Both the position numbers and the translations under genes were made by a program. A stretch of DNA of 64,000 bases from CAZLKT01 sp964560205 (lineage in GTDB: Bacteria; Pseudomonadota; Alphaproteobacteria; Holosporales; Holosporaceae). The stretch lies in contig CAZLKT010000004.1 of assembly GCA_964560205.1 (NCBI GenBank), positions 1 through 64,000 on the forward strand, given 5' to 3'. How positions within the stretch are numbered: the first letter of the stretch is position 1; each line of letters opens with the position of its first letter. A model generated the notes under the pieces. It was not told the DNA's origin. It saw only the letters and a list, made by a program, of their open reading frames with translations, and searched no databases. Shown here one piece after another: positions 7,072 to 16,245 of this stretch.

Positions 7072-8774
7072 CCTGATACCAATGAAGAATCTTCTTCATC
7101 ATCCTGTGGTGGTGTACGCACCAGAGAAATTTTGAGTAATATGACCAATTCTGTTAAATACGTATGAGTGTGCTTTTCACAAAATAAGCTTCCAATAATG
7201 GGAAATCGTGAGAGGTATGGTATACCTTCCGTATTGGTTCTTTTTTGCTCCTCCATTAAACCGCCCGTTACAATCACTTGATTTTCTTTTGCCACAATGA
7301 CAGAGTCCATTTCTCGAATTTGCACAATGGGAACATTGGAGACCACAGTTTGTTCCGATTGCATAGAAACCGTTGGGTCCGATCTGTATCCCACCACACG
7401 AGAAATAGTTGGGTGAAGTGACAAGATAATCTCCTCTGTTTCAAAGTTAATAGATGGGTGAACGTAGAGAAGCAACCCAATGGGAATAGTTTTAATGGTA
7501 CTCATGGAGCGTTGCGTATTGAATTTCTTCTTTTTTGATTCTTGGTCATGAGCCTCTGTGACCATCTCAAAAAAAACTTCATTTCGTGCTACCTTCAGAA
7601 CAGCTGACTGGTTATTCAGCACAGTAAGCCGAGGGTTTGCCAACGTACGCACTTTTCCAAAATTTTCTATAAAGCTCGCTAAAGTAGAGAGATACTGATT
7701 TTTCACAGAAAAGGAAAAAAAACCTTGAGAAAGTGAGATGCTCTGTTCATCTCCATGGCTTTGCATTTTTGAGAAAACACTCCAATTAATTCCCCCTTTA
7801 TATTCATCCATGAGATCCACTTCTATGATTTTTGCTTCAATGAGCACCTGGGTTGTCGTAAATTTTTGTAACTTTGCCACATACGCAGCAATGGCTCGGT
7901 GTTGGGCCTCTTTTCCATATACAGAAAGAATTCCACTGTATCTGTTCATGGAATAAGACGCAGACGCCCCTTCATCCCATTGTACTTCCTCCACGTGCCT
8001 ATATTTCCTTTTTGGGGGATATTTTGTGCTGTCCCTGTCCTTATATTTATGCTTATATACATCTTTTTTCTCTTCATGTGCCTTTTTTTCTTTTTGTTGC
8101 CCCTTTTTTTCCTTCCTACACGAAGCATGCAAAATCAGGGCAACATTTTTTTCCATTTCCTCCCAAAAATCTATAGTGTTAGCGCTTTCCAAAATCACCT
8201 TTGATCCATCATCCCTACTATCTTCTACTTGATTTTTTTTAGGTGTTAAAAGTGTTGTTTGTATGGAGGTATGGGTTTTTGTAGTACGCACACCAAGAAG
8301 AAATTGAATATTGTAATCCTTCAAATATGGTTCATCTGCATAAATACTGAGGGTGTTTTGAGAAAAAACATATCGAACCCCAAGCATAGGACATAAGGTC
8401 TCTAAAAGCTCGTGCAAGGAAATATTGTGTCCATTATAAGAAATTTTTTTTCTTTCCTGTAATGATGGATCCACAACAATGTTCATGGAAGCTTGTTGTC
8501 CGATCTCCCAAAAAATATCTCTCAGGGGAAGCTCACCACATAAACACAGGGAAATTTTCCTTTCCAGCTCCAGAGGAGGAGACTTTTTTTTCGTGATAAA
8601 AAATTTTTGCTGGTCATGGACAGGCGCCTGCCCAGGCTGTTCTGAAAAACCATCATTCCGAGGAGGAGCGACTGTGGGCACAGGGGTATGCTGCATGCAC
8701 CCAGAATGCATAAGAAAAATCATGAGAAAAAAACCTCCCCGCCATAAAAAGTTTTTCATGAAAAGACATGTCAT
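7005..8774 (-). CDS. Outer-membrane secretin lipoprotein, MshL/PilQ type
   Basis: A secretin subunit forming an outer-membrane channel for type II secretion, type IV pili or related machines. The N-terminus is a lipoprotein signal with lipobox LMHSGC (the ATG at 8759 would start it more naturally than the one at 8774). An STN-like domain follows (LRDIFWEIGQQASMNIVVDP). The secretin core shows the classic pattern: VLIEAKIIEVDL, VRTLANPRLTVLNNQSA, then VIVTGGLMEEQK, and FPIIGSLF near the C-terminus. The order of elements and the YADEPYLKDY block suggest the MSHA pilus type. A Lys-rich insertion of roughly 50 residues sits between the N-terminal and core domains. No pilus ATPase, pilin or platform gene is nearby, so its machine must be encoded elsewhere or lost. 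Confidence 0.85.
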   Translation of the reverse strand: MTCLFMKNFLWRGGFFLMIFLMHSGCMQHTPVPTVAPPRNDGFSEQPGQAPVHDQQKFFITKKKSPPLELERKISLCLCGELPLRDIFWEIGQQASMNIVVDPSLQERKKISYNGHNISLHELLETLCPMLGVRYVFSQNTLSIYADEPYLKDYNIQFLLGVRTTKTHTSIQTTLLTPKKNQVEDSRDDGSKVILESANTIDFWEEMEKNVALILHASCRKEKKGQQKEKKAHEEKKDVYKHKYKDRDSTKYPPKRKYRHVEEVQWDEGASASYSMNRYSGILSVYGKEAQHRAIAAYVAKLQKFTTTQVLIEAKIIEVDLMDEYKGGINWSVFSKMQSHGDEQSISLSQGFFSFSVKNQYLSTLASFIENFGKVRTLANPRLTVLNNQSAVLKVARNEVFFEMVTEAHDQESKKKKFNTQRSMSTIKTIPIGLLLYVHPSINFETEEIILSLHPTISRVVGYRSDPTVSMQSEQTVVSNVPIVQIREMDSVIVAKENQVIVTGGLMEEQKRTNTEGIPYLSRFPIIGSLFCEKHTHTYLTELVILLKISLVRTPPQDDEEDSSLVSGHELCDVEEDTVLEEEDGNGQP

Positions 8775-8930
8775 GGAGTTTTTTCATTCATACCATCTTT
8801 TTTCTCATTGTACAAATGTTTTATAAGTAAAAATTTATGATTTATTTATAAAAAATAAATAAAAAATTTTACAAAAATGGATGGGGTGAAAAAAAGAAGA
8901 AGAAGGAGCTTTGCTCATCAACTTCCATGT

Positions 8931-10109
8931 TTACGCTGCAAACATAAGTTTGCTGTCCAGATGGGGAAGGTGGATATGTTCTGCATTTTTGTGACGAGGA
9001 AAAAGGTTTTTTTCGGTACCAGTCATCCACACGGTGCTTGTAAGAGAGGAAAGCTCTTCGCAAAAGAAGTGCTGCCTGCTGTCTTCATCAAGGTACGAAA
9101 ACACATCATCGAGAAGAAGGAGAGAGAAACGATGGGGATGTTTTTTTTCTCCCAGGCGTGTGAGGGCAAGCCCTAGGGAAAGAAGGATCTTCTTTTGCTC
9201 TCCCGTGGAACAGAAGGTTGCCTCCACGGCAAAGCCTTGGGGAGTGCGAGAGAAAATTTCCACGTGGGTGCGATGGGGCCCTAGGCTGGTGGTTTTACGG
9301 TGCAGATCCATTGTTCGCGTTTGTTGTAATTTGTCTGCAAGACTCTGGTGAACGGTATCAGAATTTTTCATCAGGTGCTCGAACTCCCCTTGAAGATGGA
9401 AATGTGCTTGGGGAAAGTTCCCTTGATATGCTTCCATGTCCTCTTCCAAAAGCGTGATGGTGTGACAACGTTTTTCATGAATGGTCACCATGTGTTCTGC
9501 CAAAAGTCGTTCCACACTCTGAAGCCATGCGGCGGGTGCCCCTTCGTGGAGCAACTTCTGTCTCTCTCGTAAAAGCTTTGTGTAGTTCACCATAAGAGGC
9601 CCATATTCCGGATAGCAATGGAAAACCCAGCGATCAAAGAATCCGCGACGACAAGACCACCCCTCCGTCCATAAGCGATCCATGGCTGGCACAATCCATT
9701 GCACCCCAAGAAATGTGCTCAGCTCCATGTGACTTACATTTTTCCCATGGTTCATTTTCACATAACGCGAGCTTTTTTTCGGCCCTGAGTCCGCTTCTGA
9801 TAATGGGGATGCTGTGGCACCAGTTTCCACTACAAAACTTCCGGTGGTGGTATGAAAAATCCCCTCCACCATCCATGGCATGGGGGAAGAAGCCCCCTCC
9901 ACCAAAAGATTCTCCGCTTTTCTATGATAAAAAAGAGAAGGAGAAGCTTTACGCAACCCCTTCCCCGGAGAAAAGAGAGATAACGCTTCCAAGATATTTG
10001 TTTTTCCAGAACCATTAGCGCCAGAGATACAAACAATGGGTGAGGAGAATGTGATGGATGCCTCCTCGTAGGAGCGAAAATTTTTTAAAAGCATGGTGTG
10101 ATGTGTCAT
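8931..10109 (-). CDS. recF: DNA replication/repair protein RecF
   Basis: RecF is an SMC-like ATPase that loads RecA at gapped DNA with RecO and RecR. The 392-residue protein has Walker A GANGSGKT (residues 30-37), the RecF-typical N-terminal MLLKNFRSYEEASITF, the signature-like STGEQKKILLSLGLAL, and a Walker B LLLLDDVFSYLDEDSR with the D-loop. Its ribosome binding site (AAAGGAA) lies within the end of the upstream hscA-like gene, 4 bp away, so the two are translationally linked. It is not in the usual dnaA-dnaN-recF-gyrB group. The C-terminal tail (HLPHLDSKLMFAA) is short but normal. Confidence 0.93.
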   Translation of the reverse strand: MTHHTMLLKNFRSYEEASITFSSPIVCISGANGSGKTNILEALSLFSPGKGLRKASPSLFYHRKAENLLVEGASSPMPWMVEGIFHTTTGSFVVETGATASPLSEADSGPKKSSRYVKMNHGKNVSHMELSTFLGVQWIVPAMDRLWTEGWSCRRGFFDRWVFHCYPEYGPLMVNYTKLLRERQKLLHEGAPAAWLQSVERLLAEHMVTIHEKRCHTITLLEEDMEAYQGNFPQAHFHLQGEFEHLMKNSDTVHQSLADKLQQTRTMDLHRKTTSLGPHRTHVEIFSRTPQGFAVEATFCSTGEQKKILLSLGLALTRLGEKKHPHRFSLLLLDDVFSYLDEDSRQHFFCEELSSLTSTVWMTGTEKNLFPRHKNAEHIHLPHLDSKLMFAA

Positions 10110-10113
10110 GATT

Positions 10114-11883
10114 TTATTCCTTTTTATCGGGAGTCAGGTGCTCCCTCAGCAAAAAAGTCAGCACACGCTCAACAAACTCCTTTGACTTTTTTATGACCTC
10201 ATCCATCTTCTGAGAGATATTCTGGATGGAGGGCGAAGCAGATATGGATACTTTCTCTGCCTCCTGAAGGGTTCCTTCTAAGTCATGGGCAAGTGCCTCC
10301 ATAAGTTTGCATTCTTCAGAAGAAAAAAGAGAGGCATACCCATTTTTCAGGCGATGAAGTTCCTCCATAATATCCAACGCCTGCTGTTTTTTTTGAATCA
10401 GCATGCGCTGCAGCACATCATCACCGGAGAGATGGTCAGGATGGTGAAGGTCCTCAGTAATATACTTGTCAGAGAGAGATCTGAAGGAATTGACTGTGAG
10501 GCTTTGTGAGACACCAGTGGTGGATTCTTGTGCATACACCATGAGAAGCCCATCAGAGTCCACAACAAATCGAATATGAATGCGTGCGGCCCCCTTAGGG
10601 AGAGGTGGAATCCCACTCAGGTCAAAAAGACCCAAGGATCGACACTGGGACACTAATTCCCCTTCCCCTTGTACCACATGAATTTTCATGGAGGTTTGAC
10701 CTGCTTTTGCAGTGGTGAAAACATGGGATGCTTCTGCAGGAAGTGGAGAATTCCTGGGGATGAGATGATCCACAAGGCCACCCCACGTTTCTACTCCCAG
10801 GGATAGGGGCGTGACATCCAGAAGCAAAAAGGACGCCTCCTGGGTGATGTTATAAGCATACAGTGCGGACCCCAAAGCCACCGCATAATCCGGATGCATG
10901 GATGTACTCACTGCGGGAAAAATTTTCCTCAGTGCTTCTGGAACCATGGGGAGACGTGTGGTACCTCCCACCAAAAGCACACTTGTCAGGTCCTCCACAG
11001 AAAGCTCTGCATCTTTGATGGCATGGCAGGCTATGGCAATGGTTTTTTCCAAAAGAGGTGCCACCCATGTCATCAGATGATCATAGGAGACGGAAACGCC
11101 CGAAGAGGACACCACCGAAGATGACGTCTCAGAAAGGTGCTCTTTTATTTTTTTGCCTTCTTGTATCAAAAGCTCTTGTTCCATGAGGCCCAGACTTTCC
11201 CAGGGGGCGGATGCAATGTGATGTGCAATACATAAGTCCACATCATCGCCTCCCAGAAAGGGATCTCCCCCCGTGGCATACACCTTTAAAATGCCCTGGG
11301 AAAGTTTGAGAAGGGAAAAATCGAAGGTGCCCCCTCCCCAATCATAAACACCGTATACTCCATTGGCATCATGGGATACACCATAGAAAATGGCGGCGGC
11401 TGTGGGTTCGCTGAGAAGGCGCAATACTTTGAATCCTGCTACCTCTGCCGCTCGTTTGATATTATGTCTTTGCAGCTCATGAAAGTATGCAGGTACCGTA
11501 ATCACAGCAGAGGAAAGATCTTTGCCGAGACACGAAACAATGTAGTGACGAAGATAACAAAAGAGGTCCACCGTGGCACGAAACATGGCAGAAAAGTTTT
11601 CTGCCGATTCCTCCAGTGTGGAGAGAATGCGTTTCACGGAGCGAATGGTCTTTGTGGGGCACATCCATTGACCCACATACACCCGATTATCCGCATCATA
11701 GGTGACAAATGATGGAATAAGACCCTGGGGGTGATCCTGATTTTTCAAAATTTGTGGGCCATCTGGATGCTGCTCCTTGCCGTCATAAAAGGACACCACA
11801 CAATATGTGGTACCAAAATCGATGCCCACTGCCTTTTCTTGGCATGGCTTGGTCCTATATGCCTCTCCAATTGTGATACCCAT
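10114..11883 (-). CDS. hscA: Hsp70-family chaperone, HscA-like
   Basis: A 589-residue Hsp70 with the complete ATPase core: phosphate-1 loop AVGIDFGTTYCVV, the connect/phosphate-2 region YDWGGGTFDFSLLKL, and the adenosine block VLLVGGTTRLPMVPEAL, followed by a substrate domain with LLDVTPLSLGVETWGG. Length below 600, the shortened lid and divergence from DnaK fit HscA, the chaperone that helps IscU release Fe-S clusters with HscB. Neither hscB nor iscU is adjacent; the partner in the operon is recF. A second, degenerate DnaK-like role cannot be excluded, because the IscU-specific pocket cannot be judged by eye. It is divergent from tspO over about 150 bp. Confidence 0.75.
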   Translation of the reverse strand: MGITIGEAYRTKPCQEKAVGIDFGTTYCVVSFYDGKEQHPDGPQILKNQDHPQGLIPSFVTYDADNRVYVGQWMCPTKTIRSVKRILSTLEESAENFSAMFRATVDLFCYLRHYIVSCLGKDLSSAVITVPAYFHELQRHNIKRAAEVAGFKVLRLLSEPTAAAIFYGVSHDANGVYGVYDWGGGTFDFSLLKLSQGILKVYATGGDPFLGGDDVDLCIAHHIASAPWESLGLMEQELLIQEGKKIKEHLSETSSSVVSSSGVSVSYDHLMTWVAPLLEKTIAIACHAIKDAELSVEDLTSVLLVGGTTRLPMVPEALRKIFPAVSTSMHPDYAVALGSALYAYNITQEASFLLLDVTPLSLGVETWGGLVDHLIPRNSPLPAEASHVFTTAKAGQTSMKIHVVQGEGELVSQCRSLGLFDLSGIPPLPKGAARIHIRFVVDSDGLLMVYAQESTTGVSQSLTVNSFRSLSDKYITEDLHHPDHLSGDDVLQRMLIQKKQQALDIMEELHRLKNGYASLFSSEECKLMEALAHDLEGTLQEAEKVSISASPSIQNISQKMDEVIKKSKEFVERVLTFLLREHLTPDKKE

Positions 11884-12036
11884 TTTCTTCCAGAAAAGTA
11901 CTCCTGCTTTCCAGAGGGTAACAAAAATCTATATTTTTGAACACTCATGTGGGTCATTTTTCCTTCCGTTATAAAAGATGTATGGTTTTTTCAAAAAAAA
12001 TATTCAAAATAATATGAAAAAAGAGTGGGGGTACAT

Positions 12037-12546
12037 ATGATCACATGTCTTAAAAAATACAAACCTGAAATTCTCGGCGCAACGGTGTGCTTAGCATTAG
12101 GCATGGCTGTGGGGTATTTCACCCATGGGGGGAAGGATGCGTGGTATCGTGCCCTCAATCATCCCTCTTTTACGCCACCATCATGGGTTTTTGCGCCTGT
12201 GTGGACCATCCTCTATCTTCTCATGGGAGTGGCTTTTGGGAAAATATGGAAACAACGAGACCACCAGCCGAGGCTTCTCTGGCTTTTTTTCATACAATTT
12301 GCACTGAATCTGCTCTGGTCCCCCCTTTTCTTTTCTCTTCATTCCATAGGGCTTGCCTTCGTGGATATACTTCTCCTGTGGGGGATGCTTTTCTCCATTC
12401 TCCTCTGTGTTCGGAAAGATGCCTTCCTCTTATCTTGCTTTCTCCCATATTTTCTCTGGGTCAGTTTTGCCACGGTATTAAATGGAGCTTATTTTGATAA
12501 AAACGGGGGAATATGCTTGTGTTCTCTAGGGGGTTTTGTAACATAA
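12037..12546 (+). CDS. tspO: TspO/MBR family membrane protein
   Basis: TspO is a five-helix inner/outer membrane protein that binds porphyrins and affects tetrapyrrole and stress responses. The family signature is clear: WYRALNHPSFTPPSWVFAPVW in two parts around the Trp-Tyr and Pro-Pro-Ser-Trp residues, then ILYLLMGVAFGKIW and FALNLLWSPLFF. The ATG at 12037 follows a G-rich segment and gives 169 residues, normal for the family; a GTG at 12025 in frame is less likely. The last residues (from about YFDKNGGICL) are unlike the usual C-terminus and may reflect a shifted ending. It stands alone, with a weak hairpin after the stop. Confidence 0.88.
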   Translation: MITCLKKYKPEILGATVCLALGMAVGYFTHGGKDAWYRALNHPSFTPPSWVFAPVWTILYLLMGVAFGKIWKQRDHQPRLLWLFFIQFALNLLWSPLFFSLHSIGLAFVDILLLWGMLFSILLCVRKDAFLLSCFLPYFLWVSFATVLNGAYFDKNGGICLCSLGGFVT

Positions 12547-12676
12547 AGATTTTTGACATAAAACTCCCCCTCATTTTTGAGATTTTTTTCAAAAAGAGCG
12601 CTTTGTTATCCCCTAGGAAAAGATTTGTGTTCGGGATACACTAAAGAGAGTGTATGAGTGATGAACCGAGGTTCTT

Positions 12677-14029
12677 GTGTTTAAAAAGGTACTCATTGCC
12701 AATAGGGGGGAGGTGGCCCTTCGGATTCTTCGTGCATGCAAAGAATTGGGCATAGAAACCGTTGTGGTGCACTCCACTGTGGATGCAGATTCCATGGCAG
12801 TACGCTTATCCCATGAGAGTGTTTGCATAGGACCGGGACCAGCTGGGGAAAGCTATTTAAACATGGCAGCCATCTTTTCGGCAGCAGAGGTCACAGGAGC
12901 TGATGCCATCCACCCGGGCTTTGGATTTCTTTCAGAAAATGCCACTTTTGCCTCTGCGGTGGAAGCCCATGGACTGGCTTTCATTGGTCCAAAGGCAGAA
13001 CATATTGCCTCCATGGGGGATAAAATTCGTGCCAAAAGCACAGCACAAAAACTTGGCCTCAAAACTATCCCCGGGTCACCTGGATCAGTTGAGAGCCTTG
13101 ATGCCGCAAAAAAAATTGCAGAGGAGATAGGCTACCCCGTGCTTATCAAAGCAGTGGCTGGCGGTGGTGGCAAAGGAATGCGTGTCGTTCACACTCCTGC
13201 TGATATGGAAACCGCCTACTCTTGGGCAAAGTCGGAGGCCTTTCAGAGCTTTAAAAATGATGATGTCTACATAGAAAAGCTTCTGGAGCGCCCGCGTCAT
13301 GTGGAGTTTCAAATTATTGGCGATATGCATGGCACAGTAGTATGCTTGGGAGAGCGCGATTGCTCCCTTCAGCGCAAACATCAGAAGATTTTTGAGGAGG
13401 CTTTGTGCCCCGTTTTATCACCAGAATTTCGACAGAAGGCCATGCATGATATTGTTGTAGCCATGGAAAAGCTCGGATACTACAACTCCGGTACTTTGGA
13501 GTTTCTCTATGAGAATAACGAGCTGTACTTCATGGAAATGAATACACGTCTCCAGGTGGAGCATCCCATTACAGAAATGATCACCGGCATCGATATTGTG
13601 AAAGAGCAAATCTTAGTGGCAGCGGGCAAGCCGCTCTCTTTTTGTCAACAGGACATTAATTTTTGTGGCCACGCCATAGAGTGTCGTATTAATGCTGAGG
13701 ACCCTTACACTTTTGTGCCCTCCCCCGGCACGGTGGAAAAATATTTAGCACCAGGAGGCCCTTTTGTACGAGTAGACAGCGCCCTGTTTCCTGGATACAA
13801 AATTCCCCCATACTATGACAGCCTTGTGGCAAAATTGGTGGTTTGGGGGAGGACACGTCCAGAGTGCTTAGCCCGCCTTCGAAAAGCCCTGGATGAGTAT
13901 GTCATCACGGGTATAAAAACCCTCATTCCCCTCCATCGTCATCTGTGTGATCTTCCAGAAATACAATCAGGAGAGTATGATATAAAATGGTTGGAGCATC
14001 ATCTTTCATCTGTGGTACACGAAAAATGA
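12677..14029 (+). CDS. accC: Biotin carboxylase, acetyl-CoA carboxylase subunit
   Basis: AccC carboxylates biotin on BCCP with ATP and bicarbonate, the first step of fatty acid synthesis. The 450-residue protein starts at a GTG preceded by GAGG and is complete: N-terminal VLIANRGEVALRI, ATP-grasp glycine loop AVAGGGGKGMRVV, catalytic EFLYENNELYFMEMNTRLQVEHP in two blocks (Glu and Asn ligands and the Arg of RLQVEH), and the C-terminal SPGTVEKY domain. The usual partner accB is not next to it; the gene is followed by a lipoprotein gene. A propionyl-CoA carboxylase alpha subunit is excluded, because there is no biotin domain. Confidence 0.93.
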   Translation: MFKKVLIANRGEVALRILRACKELGIETVVVHSTVDADSMAVRLSHESVCIGPGPAGESYLNMAAIFSAAEVTGADAIHPGFGFLSENATFASAVEAHGLAFIGPKAEHIASMGDKIRAKSTAQKLGLKTIPGSPGSVESLDAAKKIAEEIGYPVLIKAVAGGGGKGMRVVHTPADMETAYSWAKSEAFQSFKNDDVYIEKLLERPRHVEFQIIGDMHGTVVCLGERDCSLQRKHQKIFEEALCPVLSPEFRQKAMHDIVVAMEKLGYYNSGTLEFLYENNELYFMEMNTRLQVEHPITEMITGIDIVKEQILVAAGKPLSFCQQDINFCGHAIECRINAEDPYTFVPSPGTVEKYLAPGGPFVRVDSALFPGYKIPPYYDSLVAKLVVWGRTRPECLARLRKALDEYVITGIKTLIPLHRHLCDLPEIQSGEYDIKWLEHHLSSVVHEK

Positions 14030-14040
14030 GGAGTTTTGCC

Positions 14041-14610
14041 ATGTATCAAACAATCTTTTTCTTCCAAAGAAAATTCTTTGTACTCTTCTTCGGGGTGTGC
14101 TTTCTTTTTCTCTCCGGCTGTACACAGCAAACCAACCTCCCCACTGCCAGGGGCATGTCTTATCTTAAGAGAGAACCTTTTGGCCTTTCCGTTCGTCATA
14201 TCAAAATTTCCTCTTCAGAGTCCGTCAGTCACTCTGATACACTCTCGCACATGCTGCCCATGGCTTTTTTCTTTTTTGTGGAACAGTGGGCCATGGAAAG
14301 CTTTGCAGCAAAAGGCCATACAGGGACAGCCCACATTGTTATTTATGATGCCACCATAAAAGAAATCAGTTTCTCCAATGTGAATGCCACAGAAAAAGAA
14401 ACGTACAAGGGGTCTGTGAAAGTGGGAATTCGCATGGAGGGCACTGGACGTGTCGTTCCAGAGTATTTCGTGATTTTAGAAGAGTCCATTTCCATTCCTG
14501 ATGGGACCACCATCGAGGATCGCCGCATGCTTTTAAGAGTTTTGTGCGAGCATCTTCTTAATCGTCTCACGTATACTGTAGAAGATAAACTATCCACCAT
14601 CTCACATTAG
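14041..14610 (+). CDS. Lipoprotein of unknown function
   Basis: The ATG at 14041 is preceded by AGGAG with 7 nt spacing and gives 189 residues; another ATG at 14026 overlaps the accC stop. The signal peptide ends in a lipobox (FLFLSGC), so the mature protein is lipid-anchored. The rest is a mixed alpha/beta domain with a likely strand pair IVIYDATIKEISF and VKVGIRMEGTG, and an acidic loop before a C-terminal helix. The pattern recalls small outer-membrane lipoproteins of the YajG kind, but I cannot place it. It sits between accC and psd with short gaps, so it is probably cotranscribed with them and with bamD further on. Confidence 0.7.
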   Translation: MYQTIFFFQRKFFVLFFGVCFLFLSGCTQQTNLPTARGMSYLKREPFGLSVRHIKISSSESVSHSDTLSHMLPMAFFFFVEQWAMESFAAKGHTGTAHIVIYDATIKEISFSNVNATEKETYKGSVKVGIRMEGTGRVVPEYFVILEESISIPDGTTIEDRRMLLRVLCEHLLNRLTYTVEDKLSTISH

Positions 14611-14619
14611 GAGATAATT

Positions 14620-15330
14620 ATGAGAGATTCACGCGTATGGTCTTTAATGTTCTCAGGAAGAATTCATCCCGCAGGGTATTTCCTTATTCGGTGGTGCATT
14701 TTGTTCTTTTTTTTAAGTGCCTTTGCAGCACCATCTTTTCTTACCTTCTGCATTTTTTGTGCCACCTGCGGGGTGATTTTCTTTTTTCGTGATCCAGATC
14801 GTATCCCCACCCTTGTGCCGGGCGGCATTCTCAGTCCTGCTGATGGACTTATCACCGACATCACCTGGGATGTGGTACCACCGGAAGATTTATTTCCCGC
14901 TTTGGACACCCAGGAACCTGTCTGGAGCAGGATCAGCATATTTCTCAACATTTATGATGTGCACGTTAATCGCATTCCCGTCTCAGGACATATCCATTCT
15001 GTGGTGTCGAAAAAAGGACATTTCAGGTCTGCCATTTCTTCACATATTGGAGAAGAAAATGAAAGGGTTGGGGTTCTCATTACCACCTCCACCGGAGAAA
15101 AAATAGGGTGTGTACAGCTTGCAGGATTTGTGGCTCGACGCATTTTGTGCTCTGTCAATGAGGGAGATCCCATAAATGCAGGAGATCGCTATGGCATCAT
15201 TTGTTTCGGAAGTCGTGTGGATGTATATCTTCCAAAGGAGGCCAGCATTTTTGTGCGAGAAGGACAAAGAATGATTGGGGGAGAAACGCTTCTTGGAACT
15301 CTGGCACCCCAATATATCGAAACAGAATGA
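14620..15330 (+). CDS. psd: Phosphatidylserine decarboxylase proenzyme
   Basis: Psd makes phosphatidylethanolamine from phosphatidylserine in the inner membrane. The 236 residues match the short (PSD-A) class. A hydrophobic N-terminus (residues 22-56) anchors the protein. The conserved LSPADG, DVHVNRIP and GRIHPAGYFLI blocks are present. Self-cleavage at Gly197-Ser198 in CFGSRVDVYLP would create the pyruvoyl cofactor; both residues are there. An AGGAGA site precedes the ATG. In many alphaproteobacteria pssA follows psd; here bamD follows after 108 bp. Confidence 0.92.
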   Translation: MRDSRVWSLMFSGRIHPAGYFLIRWCILFFFLSAFAAPSFLTFCIFCATCGVIFFFRDPDRIPTLVPGGILSPADGLITDITWDVVPPEDLFPALDTQEPVWSRISIFLNIYDVHVNRIPVSGHIHSVVSKKGHFRSAISSHIGEENERVGVLITTSTGEKIGCVQLAGFVARRILCSVNEGDPINAGDRYGIICFGSRVDVYLPKEASIFVREGQRMIGGETLLGTLAPQYIETE

Positions 15331-15438
15331 GACAGAAGAGGTGGGTGATATCCACGGTGGGAGAATGCTTGCCCATGGATGTTATTTTCCTTATAATTTT
15401 CCAGTGATTTTCGTGCAAATAGTAACGGGGGAAGGTAC

Positions 15439-16245
15439 GTGATAAAAAAAGTCTGTCATGTTGTGATGCTCTTCTGTGTGGGAAGCATTTTTTCGGCATG
15501 TGAGTACGAAGAAAAGCCTTATGTGGAAAAGCCTCTCTCGGAAATTTACACCTCCGCATATGGTCATATGATGAATGAATCCTACGAAGATGCTGCAGAT
15601 GAGTTTGATGAGGTGGAAAGACAGTATCCGTACTCTTCTTGGGCAGCAAAGGCCCAACTCTTATCCGCCTATTGCGCGTATAAAGATCAAAAATTTTCCA
15701 GAGCCATTTCCACATTAGACATTTTCATTGTGTTTCATCCATCCTCTCCCTACATTGAGTATGCCTATTATTTGCGTGGCATGGCCTATTACACAGACAT
15801 CTTACCAGTATTTCGCGATAGGGAGGCAGCTGACTTAGCTCTCCAAGCATTTCATGAAGTGGTACGACGCTTTCCCAATACGGAGTACGCTTATGATGCA
15901 TCACTCAAGATTGATTTTGTCTTAGAGCACCTGGCATCTCAGGAAATGTTCATTGCAAAAAATTATTTGAAAGAGAAGGAATATGTGGCTGCCATTCGTC
16001 GTTTTGGAGGCATTGTCACCACATACCCCAAAAGCACCCTTATTCCGGAAGTTTTGTTTCGTATTGTGGAGTGTCAAATCAGTCTGGGGCTCTTCAAAAG
16101 TGCGAAAAGAACCCTGGCGGTTTTGGGGTACAACTTCCCTCAGTCTCTTTGGTATGACCTTGGCTATAAGCTTTTCGCCTCTGTCAAACCATCCATGATC
16201 TCCCCTAAAAAACCAAAAGACACCACCGCGACGGCGGCCCCATGA
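15439..16245 (+). CDS. bamD: BAM complex lipoprotein BamD
   Basis: BamD is the essential lipoprotein partner of BamA in outer-membrane protein insertion. The GTG at 15439 follows GAAGG. The 268-residue protein begins with a lipoprotein signal (VGSIFSAC) and continues with tetratricopeptide-type repeats. The family signature blocks are present: YEDAADEFDEVERQYPYSSWA, then SPYIEYAYYLRGMAYY and RRFPNTEYAYDA (shown here in parts). The GTG start and a 4-bp overlap with radA suggest coupled translation. Its presence shows a diderm envelope with a normal BAM system. Confidence 0.92.
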   Translation: MIKKVCHVVMLFCVGSIFSACEYEEKPYVEKPLSEIYTSAYGHMMNESYEDAADEFDEVERQYPYSSWAAKAQLLSAYCAYKDQKFSRAISTLDIFIVFHPSSPYIEYAYYLRGMAYYTDILPVFRDREAADLALQAFHEVVRRFPNTEYAYDASLKIDFVLEHLASQEMFIAKNYLKEKEYVAAIRRFGGIVTTYPKSTLIPEVLFRIVECQISLGLFKSAKRTLAVLGYNFPQSLWYDLGYKLFASVKPSMISPKKPKDTTATAAP

